Position numbers and translations under genes: made by a program | Shown here: positions 39,578-48,623 of the stretch, one piece after another | How positions within the stretch are numbered: position 1 is the stretch's first letter | Layout: each line of letters begins with the position of its first letter | Assembly (NCBI RefSeq): GCF_016765655.2 | Contig: NZ_CP086106.1 | Location: forward strand, 2,228,501-2,292,500 | Source: Skermanella mucosa | GTDB lineage: Bacteria; Pseudomonadota; Alphaproteobacteria; Azospirillales; Azospirillaceae | Length of the DNA stretch: 64,000 nt | Direction of reading: 5' to 3' | The notes under the pieces: model-generated | Told to the model about the DNA's origin: nothing | The model's database searches: none | The model's input: only the letters and a program-made list of their open reading frames with translations

Positions 39578-41020
39578 GATTGCGTCCGTCAAGCTGGTGT
39601 AAATTGGGAGGAGGCCATCAGCACCGTAGGTCAGGTCTTGGTCAGCGCGGCGAGGGCTGCTTCATCACTGGCGACCATGCCGGTCATGGTCTCAAGCGTC
39701 AGGTAACGATGTTGTAGTTGCCACTCGTCGTTTTGCTCGAGAAGTACAGCACCAACAAGCCTGCGAACACTGGCCTCGTTCGGGAAGATCCCGACGACAT
39801 TGGTCCGGCGCTTTACTTCCTTGTTCAGGCGTTCGATCGGATTGGTCGAGTGCAATTTGCTACGATGGGGTTCAGGATAGTCCATGTAGGCGAGCACGTC
39901 GTGTTCGGCATCGTCAAGCAGGGCGGCGACCTTGGGAAAGCGTGGGCGGAGCTGATCGGCGACGTGGCGCCAGGCTTGTCCGGCAGTCTCGCGATCGGGC
40001 TGGACGAAGACCTGCCGGACAGCGGCCGAGACGACCGACTGCTGGCTTTTCGGCACATGGGCCAAGAGCGATCTCATGAAATGAACCCGGCACCTCTGCC
40101 AAGTGGCGCTCAGGACCTGGGTGATAGCCGCCTTGAGACCTTCGTGGGCGTCGGAGATCACCAGCTTCACGCCCTTCAGACCGCGACGGACCAGCCCCCG
40201 CAGAAACTCGATCCAGAAGGTGGCGGCTTCCGACTGGCCCAGGCCGAGCCCGAGGATCTCGCGGCGGCCGTCCTGGTTGACACCGGTGGCGATTATCGCC
40301 GCGATCGACACGATGCGGCCATTCTGGCGGACCTTGATGTAGGTCGCATCGAGCCAGAGGTAGGGCCACTCGCCGTCCAGCGGCCGCTCGAGGAAGGACA
40401 GCACGCGGGTGTCGATGTCCTGGCACAGGGCCGAGACCTGCGACTTGGAGATGCCGGTCATGCCCAGCGCCTGGACCAGGTCATCGACCTTGCGGGTGGA
40501 CACGCCCTGGATCCACGCTTCCTGGATCACGGCCGTCAGCGCCTTCTCGGCGGTCTTGCGAGGCTCCAGGAAGGCCGGAAAGTAGGTGCCCTGGCGCAGC
40601 TTCGGGATCTTCAGGTCGAGCGTGCCGAGCCGGGTTTCCAGCTGACGATCCCGATGTCCGTTGCGGTATGTGGTGCGCTCGTCGGACCGCTCATGGCGCC
40701 CGGCGCCGATCAGGCCGTCGACCTCGAACTCCATCAGTCGCTGGAGCGTGTGAGCGGCGATGGCGCGCAGGAAGTCGCCATCGGTACTGGCCTGGATCTG
40801 GTCGAGCAGAAGTGTCATCGTATCCTTGGTCATCATGCCTCTCTCGGGGTCTGGTCTCGTGTCGCAACTCGACCTTACCTGAAGAGCGTGATGACCACCT
40901 CCACGTCGTTGCGGCCCCAGCGGCGGAGGGTTGAGGCGGCCCGGGCTCCGCTCTGCGAGCTCCACCCGGGCCGCCTCAACCCTTCAAGGGCCAATTTCCA
41001 CCACTCCGTTGGACGTTACC
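39578..41020. mobile_element. IS256-family insertion sequence, complete
   Basis: This 1443-bp element is bounded by the 8-bp target duplication TTCGGCGG (39570-39577 and 41021-41028). The imperfect terminal inverted repeats of about 30 bp share CGTCC, TGGTG and AAATTGG. It encodes one intact transposase. The exact duplication and uninterrupted gene suggest a fairly recent, possibly still mobile insertion. Confidence 0.92.
39631..40836 (-). CDS. IS256 family transposase
   Basis: This is a 401-residue DDE transposase of the IS256 (mutator-like) family. The catalytic residues are Asp in YLWLDATYIKV, Asp in VISDAHEGL and Glu in NPIERLNKEVKRR, with the family CRVHFMRSLLAHVP helix between. It catalyses cut-and-paste or copy-out transposition of the element around it. 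The ATG at 40836 is preceded by GAGAGG; a second ATG is the next codon. The open frame upstream reaches toward the terminal repeat and is not coding. Confidence 0.95.
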   Translation of the reverse strand: MMTKDTMTLLLDQIQASTDGDFLRAIAAHTLQRLMEFEVDGLIGAGRHERSDERTTYRNGHRDRQLETRLGTLDLKIPKLRQGTYFPAFLEPRKTAEKALTAVIQEAWIQGVSTRKVDDLVQALGMTGISKSQVSALCQDIDTRVLSFLERPLDGEWPYLWLDATYIKVRQNGRIVSIAAIIATGVNQDGRREILGLGLGQSEAATFWIEFLRGLVRRGLKGVKLVISDAHEGLKAAITQVLSATWQRCRVHFMRSLLAHVPKSQQSVVSAAVRQVFVQPDRETAGQAWRHVADQLRPRFPKVAALLDDAEHDVLAYMDYPEPHRSKLHSTNPIERLNKEVKRRTNVVGIFPNEASVRRLVGAVLLEQNDEWQLQHRYLTLETMTGMVASDEAALAALTKT

Positions 41021-41870
41021 TTCGGCGGAGATCATGCCATCGAAGATCGCTTATCCCAGCCCGCGATGCGGCCCCATCCAGCCCACGAGTTAGCCTGAGG
41101 TACCGTGATCCATCTGGTTTGCAGAACACGTAGGGCGAGGTCAGATGTCGTGGCTGCTGTGCCAGGATCTGTGCGGCCTGATCGGTGAGGGGGACCACCC
41201 TTGGATTGCTGGTCTTGGTTTTGGTGAGAGTGAGTTCGTGACGCCGCTGGTTGACCTGTGACCACTCCAGAGACAGTTGCTCCTCCAGGCGAAGACCGGT
41301 TTCGATAGCGAACCCGACCATCGGCTTGAGATAAGACCCCGCCGCAACGAGAAGCCGTTCCTGCTCCTCATGGCTCAGGTAGCGTCTTCGAGGGTCTCCT
41401 TCCTTCAAGAGTCGCCGGTCCAGGGTCCGGATCGGATTTGCATCAACCCACTCCCATGAGATAGCGAGTTGCAGCATCGATGAGAGGCAAGCCAGGTCGC
41501 GTCTGATTGTTGATGGCGATATGCCCTGTTTTCTCCGGAAGCTGACATAGGCTAGGATCTTCGTCTTCGTGACCTCATCCAGATAGGCCCCGACGAAGTG
41601 CGGGTTCAACATCTTTAGGCTGAAGAGGTATCGGCGGGCAGCTAGAGGTTTGAGCGATGGAAGGTGCTCGCCGATAAATCGCTCGACAGCCTCATCAAAG
41701 GTGTGACGGGGACGGCCGCCTCGGTCCAGCCGTCGGCGTTCCTCAACCAGTTGAGCAAGATACTGCTGAGCCACAACTTTCGACGAGGTTCGGGCTGACC
41801 TTCGGACCTCCTGTCCGTGCCATGTAAACCGGACCCACCATGTCCGCCCCCGCTTGTAAACCGCTGCCAC

Positions 41871-42222
41871 GTAGATCCTCCTGCACCGGCAAATCCAGTT
41901 GTCCATGCAGGACGGTCCCATAGACCGAGCCGCTGTCAATCTGACCACTGGTTCCGCTTTGGATCGGCCCTAGAACATACCAGTCGGAGTCCGGTTTGGT
42001 GGAGCCGAGGAGGGGCATGTGAGGGCCTTGGCTGCTGAGGACAGTGCTATTGTCTGCCGCCTACTATACTGAGCCAAGCTTTGTGTCGCGGCAGATTTGG
42101 ATTGCCGAAATGGCTGGGCCAACTCGCCATTCTATCAGACCATGTTCCTTGGCTCATTATTCCCGTTTTTGATTTTTCCGGGGGTGTTCCTGCAATTTGG
42201 ACCCGCGGGGTGAGGATTGTTC
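41871..42222. other. Divergent promoter region between integrase and helicase
   Basis: About 350 bp separate the minus-strand integrase start from the plus-strand helicase gene. No gene is supported. It should contain both promoters, and in elements of this kind often an excision or repressor site, but none was recognised. Confidence 0.35.
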
Positions 42223-43298
42223 ATGGTGACCCTCGTCGCGGCAATCGAGCCCCGACTGAATGAGGGTTATGGAATGAGCCTTGTCACCAAGTTCGCTGGA
42301 CAGCCGGATGTTGTCGGTATCCTCGAGGAGATTCGCCTGGGTACAACGGCCCTGGACCGTGCAGCCCCTGCCAACTTCGCCGACACCGTACTGGCCCGGC
42401 TCCCGGTCGAGAACCTGAGCCCCGACGATGTTGATGTCGTCGCGGAGTTCTTGAAGGGTGAGGTCGGCCTGAACGTCAACCTGACCAAGCGAAAGATCGC
42501 CAGGGCCAAGGTCGCCGAGGTTCTGGGATTTTTCCCGACGAGCCTTGCTGAATTCATTCGGGCCTACACCGATCAGTTTGGCTTGGAGCCGACGCTCAAG
42601 GACAGGGTCCGGGTTACCAAGCGGGTGTTGATCCGGGCGGACGGTAGCGAAGTCCGCCTCCAGGAGACCGACGACGAGTACCTCGACCGCTTCAACGAAA
42701 TCTGGAGTCCGCGGGAGATCGACGTGAGGCGGGTCGTCGATCAGATGAAGATCTTCAACGAGGATCACAAGCTCGGCTTCACCGAGGCCGGCATTGAGCG
42801 GGCTTGGAACGAATGGGTGGTGCAGAAGCGGGCGGAGATCCTGTTCTGGCTCGCTGACAAAGTGGGCGGCGGCATTCAGGAAGATGAGCACGCCGAGACA
42901 GACCAGCAGTGGGACCTGTTCCTCCAGGCTGTGCTGGCCGACTACGACCAGGATCATCACCTGGTCAAGGCTGTCCTCCAGCACTTCATCTGGCAGGTCG
43001 GCCGGAAGATCCGGGGTATGACGGTCGGCAATCACATGATGCCGGTGATCATCGGCCAGCAGGGTGGCGGCAAGACCGAGATGGTCAAGCGGTTCCTGTC
43101 GCCGCTCGGCGACGCCTGGGTGGACAGCGACTGGGACTGTCGGGAATTCCGTGCTTGGCGGGGCGGGTTCAGTATCAGGCGGTCATCGCCTTTGCGAACC
43201 GGTCGCCGAAGATGACAGCCATCTGGGCTTTGGCGGCCGTCCATTCCCGGGGCGGCATCTTCCAGTCTTTCTCCGCGCGGTTCAAGACGAGAAACAGG

Positions 43299-44755
43299 GT
43301 AATTGCTCACGGGGTTGGCGGATCGCGAGCCGTCAGGTGACGGCGAAGGTTCCACCGACGAGGTGGCGTACGGCGGTCCAGGCGGATTGACCTTGCCGAC
43401 GCGCCGTTCCTGTCACGGATCGATACCCGGCGTGGATGCCGGGTCCCCAGTCGGATCGGAAGCCGTTGGTGACCTTGCGGAAGACCACGGACGGGCGAAT
43501 TTCCTGCTCGCTGGCGTTGTTGGTCGGCGGCACGCGGCGGTCGGCGAGGAAGACGAAGAACTTGCCGCGCCATGCCTTGACCAGCCGCTGCAACTCGCGT
43601 CCGGCCGGATGGGCGGCGGGGGTACCGACCAGGGCATCGAGGCCGCGCTCGGCCTTTGCGGCGTAGGCGGCAAGCGTGCTGTCCTTCAGGCCCGGTCTTC
43701 GTTTGCCGACGCGGATGGCCCAGAGCAGGTGATCGCGGATCCTGGGTGCGACCATGGTGTCGCCGCAGTCGATGGCGTACTGCACGTCCCTGAGAACGTG
43801 GGCCAGGCAGACCTGGTGGACCCGTCCCAGTTCCTGCTGCCCGGCGTAGCGGTCGGAGATCCAGACCTCGGGCCGATGCCCGCCCAGGATCCCGGCGGCC
43901 ACCGCCCGGGCGCGGCTGGGGGCGATGGTGTGCAGCACGGCTTGCCCGGAATGGAACACCCATTGCCAGTGGATCACGCCGTTGACCCGCGTCGTGGTCT
44001 CGTCCGAGGCGATGACGGAAGCCCCCAGGAGTTTGGCCTTGATCGCCGCGCAGGCCGTGTCGAACGCCGTGCCCATGCGGCGCAACGCATTGGCGATGGC
44101 GCCCTCTGAGATCGTCAGTCCGAACAACTCCTCCAGCATCCGCGACAGCCGCTCGAAGCCGACATGATGGCTGTGGTGCAGATAGGCCAGCAGTGCCCGG
44201 ATGCCCGGTCCGAACGGGGTGCCCGGCGGCATGGCGGCGGGCGGGGCGGCCCGGTAGCGCCGCCCGCAATCGCCGCACCGGCCGCCGAACAGCTCGACCC
44301 GCGTCACCACCGGGCGGATCACCGGAAGGTCGATGTGGTCGTAGCGGTGCCGGCACCGCTGGGCGCTCTCGGGCACCGCCGTCCCGCAATGCGGGCAGCC
44401 CTCGACCAGGCGGCGCTCGGTCCGGTCCGGATCGTCGGCCAGCGGGCGCGATACTCCGGGGCGCGACGGCCGCGGCTTGCGCCGGCGCTTGGCGTCCGCC
44501 GTACGCGACGCACCGCCGGGGCCGTCCTGCGACGGCGGAATGTGCGAATTGGCCGACGTCTTCCGCGGCTTCCCGATCAGCGCTTCCAGTTCGGCAACCC
44601 GCGCCGCCAGACGCTCGATCAGCGCCGCCTGCTCGACCAGCAGGGCGTCCTTCTCAGCCTCACTCAGACGGTAACGCGGCGGTTTCTCCATCCCATCCTT
44701 GACTCATATTCCAAGCCGCAGCGCAACCCTTTTCGCCAACCCCGTGAGCAATCAC
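43299..44755. mobile_element. IS66-family insertion sequence (single-gene type), complete
   Basis: This 1457-bp element is bounded by the 8-bp target duplication GAAACAGG (43291-43298 and 44756-44763). Its 22-bp terminal inverted repeats begin GTAATTGCTCACGGGG on the left and GTGATTGCTCACGGGG on the right and differ at one position. It lacks the tnpA and tnpB genes of canonical IS66 elements, fitting the ISBst12-like subgroup. It is the youngest layer of the nested structure. Confidence 0.92.
43333..44691 (-). CDS. IS66 family transposase (TnpC-like, ISBst12 subgroup)
   Basis: This is a 452-residue transposase. An N-terminal coiled-coil region (ALIERLAARVAELEALIGKP) and the SANSHIPPSQDGPG motif are followed by a zinc-binding CPHCG...CGDCG domain and a DDE core: Asp in IASDETTTRV, Asp in WISDRYAG, and Glu in NNASEQEIRPSV. 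AAGGA precedes the ATG. The frame is intact, so the element may be active. Confidence 0.95.
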   Translation of the reverse strand: MEKPPRYRLSEAEKDALLVEQAALIERLAARVAELEALIGKPRKTSANSHIPPSQDGPGGASRTADAKRRRKPRPSRPGVSRPLADDPDRTERRLVEGCPHCGTAVPESAQRCRHRYDHIDLPVIRPVVTRVELFGGRCGDCGRRYRAAPPAAMPPGTPFGPGIRALLAYLHHSHHVGFERLSRMLEELFGLTISEGAIANALRRMGTAFDTACAAIKAKLLGASVIASDETTTRVNGVIHWQWVFHSGQAVLHTIAPSRARAVAAGILGGHRPEVWISDRYAGQQELGRVHQVCLAHVLRDVQYAIDCGDTMVAPRIRDHLLWAIRVGKRRPGLKDSTLAAYAAKAERGLDALVGTPAAHPAGRELQRLVKAWRGKFFVFLADRRVPPTNNASEQEIRPSVVFRKVTNGFRSDWGPGIHAGYRSVTGTARRQGQSAWTAVRHLVGGTFAVT

Positions 44756-46600
44756 GAAACAGGAGCTTCAGCGCGGCCTCGTCATTGGGGAAATGCCCCC
44801 TGGCCCGGACCGCCCGGCGCAGCTTTGAGTTCAACGCTTCAATGGCATTGGTCGTGTAAAGGATGCGCCGGACCTCGCGCGGGAAGGCAAAGAAGGGGAT
44901 GACCTCCGGCCACGCCCGCCGCCAAGCCTTGCCGATGGCCGCGTATTTTTCGCCCCAAGGCCCGGTCTCAAAGGCGCTCAGAGCCATCTCGGCGGCCTTG
45001 TCGTCGACAGCGTCGTAGACCGTCTTCAGGGCGGCGGCGATGGCCTTGCGGTCCTTCCAGGACGCGAACTCCATGCTGTGGCGCAGCAGATGAACGACGC
45101 AAGTCTGAACAATCGTCTCCGGATAGGCAGCCGCGATCGCCTCGGGAAAGCCTTTCAGCCCATCGACGACGGCCAGCAGGATGTCCTCCACACCCCGGTT
45201 CTTCAACTCGTTCAGGACGCGCAGCCAGAACTTGGCGCCCTCGTTCTGTTCGATCCACAGGCCCAGCACCTCCTTGGCGCCGTCGGCCCGCACGCCGATG
45301 GCGACATGGATGGCCTTGTTGCGGACCAGACCTTCGTCGCGGATCTTGACCCGGATGGCATCCAGGAACACCAGGGGGTAGATCGCCTCCAGCGGCCGGT
45401 TCTGCCAGGCCGTCACCTCCTCGATCACGGCGTCCGTCACCGTGGAGATCAGGTCGGCCGACACCTCGATGCCATAGAGCTCCCGCAGGTGTCCCGTGAT
45501 CTCCCGGGTTGACATGCCGCGTGCGTACATTGAGATGATCTTCTCGTCGAAGCCGGGGAAGCGCCGCTGGTATTTGCCGATCAGCGCCGGATCGAACGTC
45601 CCCGACCGATCGCGGGGAATGGACAGACCCATCGAGCCGCCATCGGTCAGCACCGTCTTGTGGCCGTAACCGTTGCGACGGTTGCCGCTCTCATCTCCAG
45701 CCAGATGATGATCCAGCTCCGCCTTCAGCGCCCGCTCCGTCAGCGCCTTCTTCAGCTGGTCGAGCAGGCCGTTCTGGTCGAATGCCGTCTTCGCATCGGC
45801 TCCAGCCAGCAGCTGGTCAAGGATCGCGTCAGGGATAACAGGATCTTTGCGTCGGGCCATTCAGGGTCTCCTTCTGTTTCAGGATAACCCCGCCAAGCAC
45901 GAAATTCCCGATAGTCCCCAGCGACTTCGCCAAGCTGGCCGACGACCGACACAGTGAGGTCCTGGGCAGCCTTCCCGTGCACTTCCTCGATGAGATGTCG
46001 TATGCGAGCCGAGCGGACATTGAGGTGACCAAGCGGAAGATCACCACGGATCAGATCACCTACCGCCCGCTCCATGGCAATGCCACCAAGACTCTCCGGA
46101 ACATCGCAACCTTTATCGGGTGCTCGAACCAGCCGCTGGGCCACTCGATCCAGGACCCGACCGGAACGCGGCGGTTCTACGCCATCGCGGCCCGTGACCG
46201 TCTCGATTGGAAGGTCATCAACGATATTCGTTGGGATCTCCTCTGGAGGTCGGTGGCCTGCATTGACGCGAGCCCGCTTGATGCGGTCCGCGACGCCGTC
46301 GCGGCCGAGCAGGAGGCTCATCGCGTACTGGGGCCGGTCGAGGAGTGGTTGACTGCGTTCGACCGGCAGGACCACCTCTATGTGCAGGTCGGCAAATGGG
46401 AACCGGCCGAGGAGGTGTTCTACGCCTTCACGGCGTTTGACCAGAGGATCAATCCGGGCCGGCCGACCAACTTCCGCAGCTTCGGCATCGAGATGACCCG
46501 GCTTGCCGCCCTGGCGGATACGCGGGTCGAGAGGAAACGGGACAGCGGAGGCGTCAAGTACCGGGTTCTGCCTCGCCCGCAGGGGTGACCGGCGACGCGG

Positions 46601-46705
46601 GTGTAGGAATGTAGGAAGTGCAGGAGCCGGGCCGAAGTTCGGCCCGGCTGCCGCCTGGGCGAGTCTGAGTCTCAGACTTCTGCTTCCTTCCTACACTTCC
46701 TACAC
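46601..46705. repeat. Nested hairpin array after the helicase gene
   Basis: Outer arms at 46601-46618 and 46687-46705 (GTGTAGGAA-type, one base indel) enclose two perfect hairpins. AGCCGGGCCGAA/TTCGGCCCGGCT is at 46625-46649 with a 1-bp loop, and AGTCTGAG/CTCAGACT is at 46662-46678 with a 1-bp loop. The segment can form a three-way cruciform. Its position 12 bp after a replicative helicase gene makes it a candidate replication origin or helicase-loading site; a complex transcription terminator is the alternative. Confidence 0.6.
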
Positions 46706-47067
46706 TAAAGAGAAAAAGTATAGATAGAACAAGGGTTTAGTGTAGTGCAGGTGCGATATAGCTGTGTAGGAACCTGGCTCAGGTCTGGCCCTGCCGCTCT
46801 CTAGTGCAGCCACGCCGCCCCGGAACGGCGATAGGCGTCACCGCCACTGAGCGACCAAGCACTCACTCGACCTTCACCGCCACCTCCCGAGTGAATGCCC
46901 CTCTGACGTCAATCACGTCAAAGTCATTTACCCACCACATTAGCGAAATCGCAGAAAAGTACTCATCTGACCAAACAGTAATTTTGCTTCTCCCTGATCA
47001 GATGCTTCAAATTACCCTTACCGCAGCGGATGGCTACGGTTCGAAACACATAGAAAGGTTGTTTACC
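46706..47067. other. Non-coding stretch with AT-rich segment
   Basis: The stretch begins with an A-rich run and further TGTAG-type repeats that echo the hairpin arms at 46601-46705. An open frame from 46804 runs through into the next gene, but its first 88 codons look non-coding and lack a good start. A promoter for the gene at 47068 probably lies in 46960-47060. Confidence 0.35.
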
Positions 47068-47400
47068 ATGGACGTTAAGCTTCTCAGACATCTGCTCACT
47101 ATGCACAAGCACAAGGCTGTCGTGGACGCAGAGAACACGGCATTGCGGACGGAGGTCGAAAGCCGATCCCATATCACCAGAATCGATGTCCGGACCTGCT
47201 GGATCGACAAGCTCTCGTCGTCGGCCGGACGCGTTCCTGGTCAATACAGCATTGCTCCGGGTCGGGTATGGTGGTCGGGAGGAAACTGCTATCGCACCTT
47301 CATCGTAGGGTGTGACGACCTGGCGGTGCTTACCCTTGCCAGACTTCGCTGGCACTGCGTGCCCGGTGGGAAGATCGGCTTCGAGTTCCCGCAGGACTGA
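47068..47400 (+). CDS. Hypothetical protein
   Basis: This encodes 110 residues of unknown function, containing a predicted helix at the N-terminus (MDVKLLRHLLTMHKHKAVVDAENTALRTEVE) and a mixed beta region with WWSGGNCYRTFIVG. There is no signal peptide, membrane segment or recognised motif. The ATG at 47068 follows an AAGG ribosome-like site. A strong hairpin lies 5 bp after the stop. It is not recognised as a known family. Confidence 0.5.
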   Translation: MDVKLLRHLLTMHKHKAVVDAENTALRTEVESRSHITRIDVRTCWIDKLSSSAGRVPGQYSIAPGRVWWSGGNCYRTFIVGCDDLAVLTLARLRWHCVPGGKIGFEFPQD

Positions 47401-47405
47401 GGTCA

Positions 47406-47440
47406 TGCTCCAGCCGGCGCCTGCGGCGCCGGCTGGAGCA
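47406..47440. terminator. Strong hairpin after hypothetical gene
   Basis: TGCTCCAGCCGGCGCC (47406-47421) pairs perfectly with GGCGCCGGCTGGAGCA (47425-47440) around a 3-bp loop. No T run follows, so it may act as a barrier between the convergent genes at 47400 and 47478 rather than as a canonical terminator. Confidence 0.55.
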
Positions 47441-47477
47441 ACCAACAGGCATGCTCAGGACAAAACCGATCCCAGCG

Positions 47478-47699
47478 TCAGTTCCAGGCATCCTGCAGCC
47501 GGTCGCAGATCTCAACCGACTGGCAGCCGCACTGGACAGCAATCCGATCTGCATCCGGCTTGGCGTCAAGGATAACGACATCATCACGATCCTGGGCGAA
47601 GGCTCGGAACCGGTTCCAGTCAGTCGGATCAAGGTAGAGGACTGCGACGTGCTCATGACGATGGCTGCGTCGTTTGCTAATGAACTCGTGGGCTCGCAT
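47478..47699 (-). CDS. Small hypothetical protein downstream of the serine recombinase
   Basis: This is 73 residues beginning MRAHEFISKRRSHRHEHVAV, with an acidic middle (DRDDVVILDAKPDAD) and two Cys in VQCGCQSVEICDRL. GGAG lies 8 bp upstream of the ATG, which favours this strand over the overlapping plus-strand frame. It follows the recombinase gene by 78 bp, with a 25-bp-arm hairpin between them. Function is unknown. Confidence 0.45.
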   Translation of the reverse strand: MRAHEFISKRRSHRHEHVAVLYLDPTDWNRFRAFAQDRDDVVILDAKPDADRIAVQCGCQSVEICDRLQDAWN

Positions 47700-47746
47700 G
47701 CTGAACTCCGTGACGGGCGACGCCGAGGTGCGTCCCGGTATTTACC

Positions 47747-47805
47747 CGCCGAGAGCCAGTCCGGCACAGTCTTGGGCTCAGACTGTGCCGGACTGGCTCT
47801 CGGCG
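47747..47805. repeat. 25-bp perfect inverted repeat at the 3' end of the serine recombinase gene
   Basis: The arms at 47747-47771 and 47781-47805 are perfectly complementary, with a 9-bp loop that contains the recombinase stop codon. The right arm encodes the last residues of the recombinase (AESQSGTV). It may terminate transcription from both sides or be a recombination or binding site. Confidence 0.75.
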
Positions 47806-48392
47806 ACCATGGACTGCCTGACCCGCGAGACCGCTGTCGGACTGACGCCGGTCAACCGGGCCACCTGCCGCACGCCGGCACCGCCGGCCAGGGCCTGCCG
47901 GACGCTCTCAAGCTTGCCCGCCGGCATCGGCGGTCGACCGATGCGGCGACCCTGACTACGAGCCCGGTCGAGCCCGGCCATGACCCGCTCCCGGATCATC
48001 GATCGTTCGAACTCGGCGAACACCCCCAGCAGTTGGAACATCATTCGGCCCGACGGTGTCGAGGTGTCGAGGCCCTGCCGGTGCAGGTAGAGATCAATCC
48101 CGCGGGCTTGGATGTCGGCCAGAAAACCCACGAGATCCTGGAGCGACTGGCCGAGTCGGTCCACGCTCCACGCCGCGATCAGGTCGAACTCCCGGCGTGC
48201 CACCCCCTTCAGCAGGGCGTCAAACCCTGGTCTCTGCTCCCGACCCTTCGCACCGCTGATCCCCTCATCGACATGGACGGCCACGACGACCCAACCCAAC
48301 CGCTCGCCCATCGCCTGGAGAGCGACGAGTTGGTTCTCGACTGTCTGGTGCCGATCCGTCGACACCCTGGCGTATATGGCGACCTTCTTCAT
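47778..48392 (-). CDS. Serine recombinase (resolvase/invertase family) with substituted catalytic arginine
   Basis: This is 204 residues. The N-terminal catalytic domain has YARVSTDRHQ with the nucleophilic Ser, QRPGFDALL, SVDRLGQSLQDLVGF and AEFERSMIRERV. The C-terminal helix-turn-helix is GAGVRQVARLTGVSPTAVSRV. In resolvases the DRLGR motif carries two active-site arginines; here the second is Gln (codon CAG), which may abolish or weaken strand exchange. The ATG at 48392 starts the usual KKVAIYARVS; the open frame upstream is unlikely to be translated. Its likely role was resolution or inversion within a mobile element. Confidence 0.9.
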   Translation of the reverse strand: MKKVAIYARVSTDRHQTVENQLVALQAMGERLGWVVVAVHVDEGISGAKGREQRPGFDALLKGVARREFDLIAAWSVDRLGQSLQDLVGFLADIQARGIDLYLHRQGLDTSTPSGRMMFQLLGVFAEFERSMIRERVMAGLDRARSQGRRIGRPPMPAGKLESVRQALAGGAGVRQVARLTGVSPTAVSRVRQSMVAESQSGTV

Positions 48393-48623
48393 GCCGATCA
48401 CCGTCGCACAGGCCCAGCCGCTGTCAACTAACCGGGTGGTTGTGGGACACCGCAGAAGAGGCTCCGGAAGCCAGGAAATATGCGACGCTGGGGACCCGGT
48501 TGGCGGAGGGGGTTTTGGGACATCCGCCACAGGAGGAGTGTCAAGGGAGCAAGCAGGGGAAGTGGCTCTCGCCACCTCCCCACCAGTGCCGAAAACTGTT
48601 TCCAGAAACAGTTCGGAGCTAGG

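Larger units (their letters stand above)
39397..41870 (-). pseudogene. Tyrosine integrase interrupted by IS256-family insertion
   Basis: The upstream part (41870 down to 41021) encodes the N-terminal SAM-like domain and catalytic core (ETGLRLEEQLSLEWSQV, then WHDLRR). The insertion 39578-41020 follows. The gene resumes at 39577 in frame as TCGCRLLQDYG, then VSKWLGHKSVAMTERAYVFL with the catalytic His and Tyr, and stops at 39397. Removing the insertion and one 8-bp duplication restores one frame. The start is GTG at 41870 with AGGAGG 6 bp upstream; the open frame further upstream is not needed. All catalytic residues were intact before the insertion. The gene points to the tRNA-Met half at 39285, its probable target. 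Confidence 0.85.
43175..45860 (-). pseudogene. IS256 family transposase interrupted by IS66 element
   Basis: The N-terminal and catalytic part (45860 to 44756) contains the Asp in VFLDAIRVKI, the Asp in VVDGLKGFPE, VHLLRHSMEF and the Glu in NAIEALNSKLRR. It is cut after ALKLLF. The C-terminal remainder resumes before the inner element at 43290 as LVLNRAEKDWKMPPREW and ends at 43175 after GDRFAKAMTA. AAGGAG precedes the ATG at 45860. The gene would be complete without the IS66 insertion; in its present form the C-terminus is replaced by unrelated sequence. Confidence 0.88.
43133..45918. mobile_element. IS256-family insertion sequence, itself interrupted by an IS66-family element
   Basis: The element is flanked by the 8-bp target duplication CAGCGACT (43125-43132 and 45919-45926). 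Its terminal inverted repeats begin GGGACTGTCGGGAATT on the left and GGGACTATCGGGAATT on the right and continue for about 30 bp. Without the inner IS66 element it is about 1.3 kb, the usual IS256 size. It is a different element from the one at 39578. Confidence 0.92.
42223..46588 (+). pseudogene. VapE/VirE-like SF3 helicase gene interrupted by nested insertion sequences
   Basis: The 5' part (42223-43132) encodes about 300 residues ending in a Walker A GQQGGGKTEMVKRF segment and AWVDSD. The 3' part resumes at 45927 as FAKLADDRHSEVLGSLP, then Walker B VHFLDEM, the ATFIGCSNQ sensor motif and the C-terminus, stopping at 46588. Excising 43133-45918 plus one 8-bp duplication restores a single frame. 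This is a virulence-associated E / D5-like helicase used for replication by satellites and prophage-like islands; the primase part is missing. The start may be 42223 or 42274, both with ribosome sites. Confidence 0.85.

Noticed and set aside
46804-47067. Upstream extension of the hypothetical gene at 47068
   Set aside because: Low-complexity N-terminal sequence and no ribosome site; the internal ATG at 47068 is better.
47451-48431. Plus-strand frame across the serine recombinase
   Set aside because: Antisense to a recognised recombinase gene and to a small gene with a good ribosome site.
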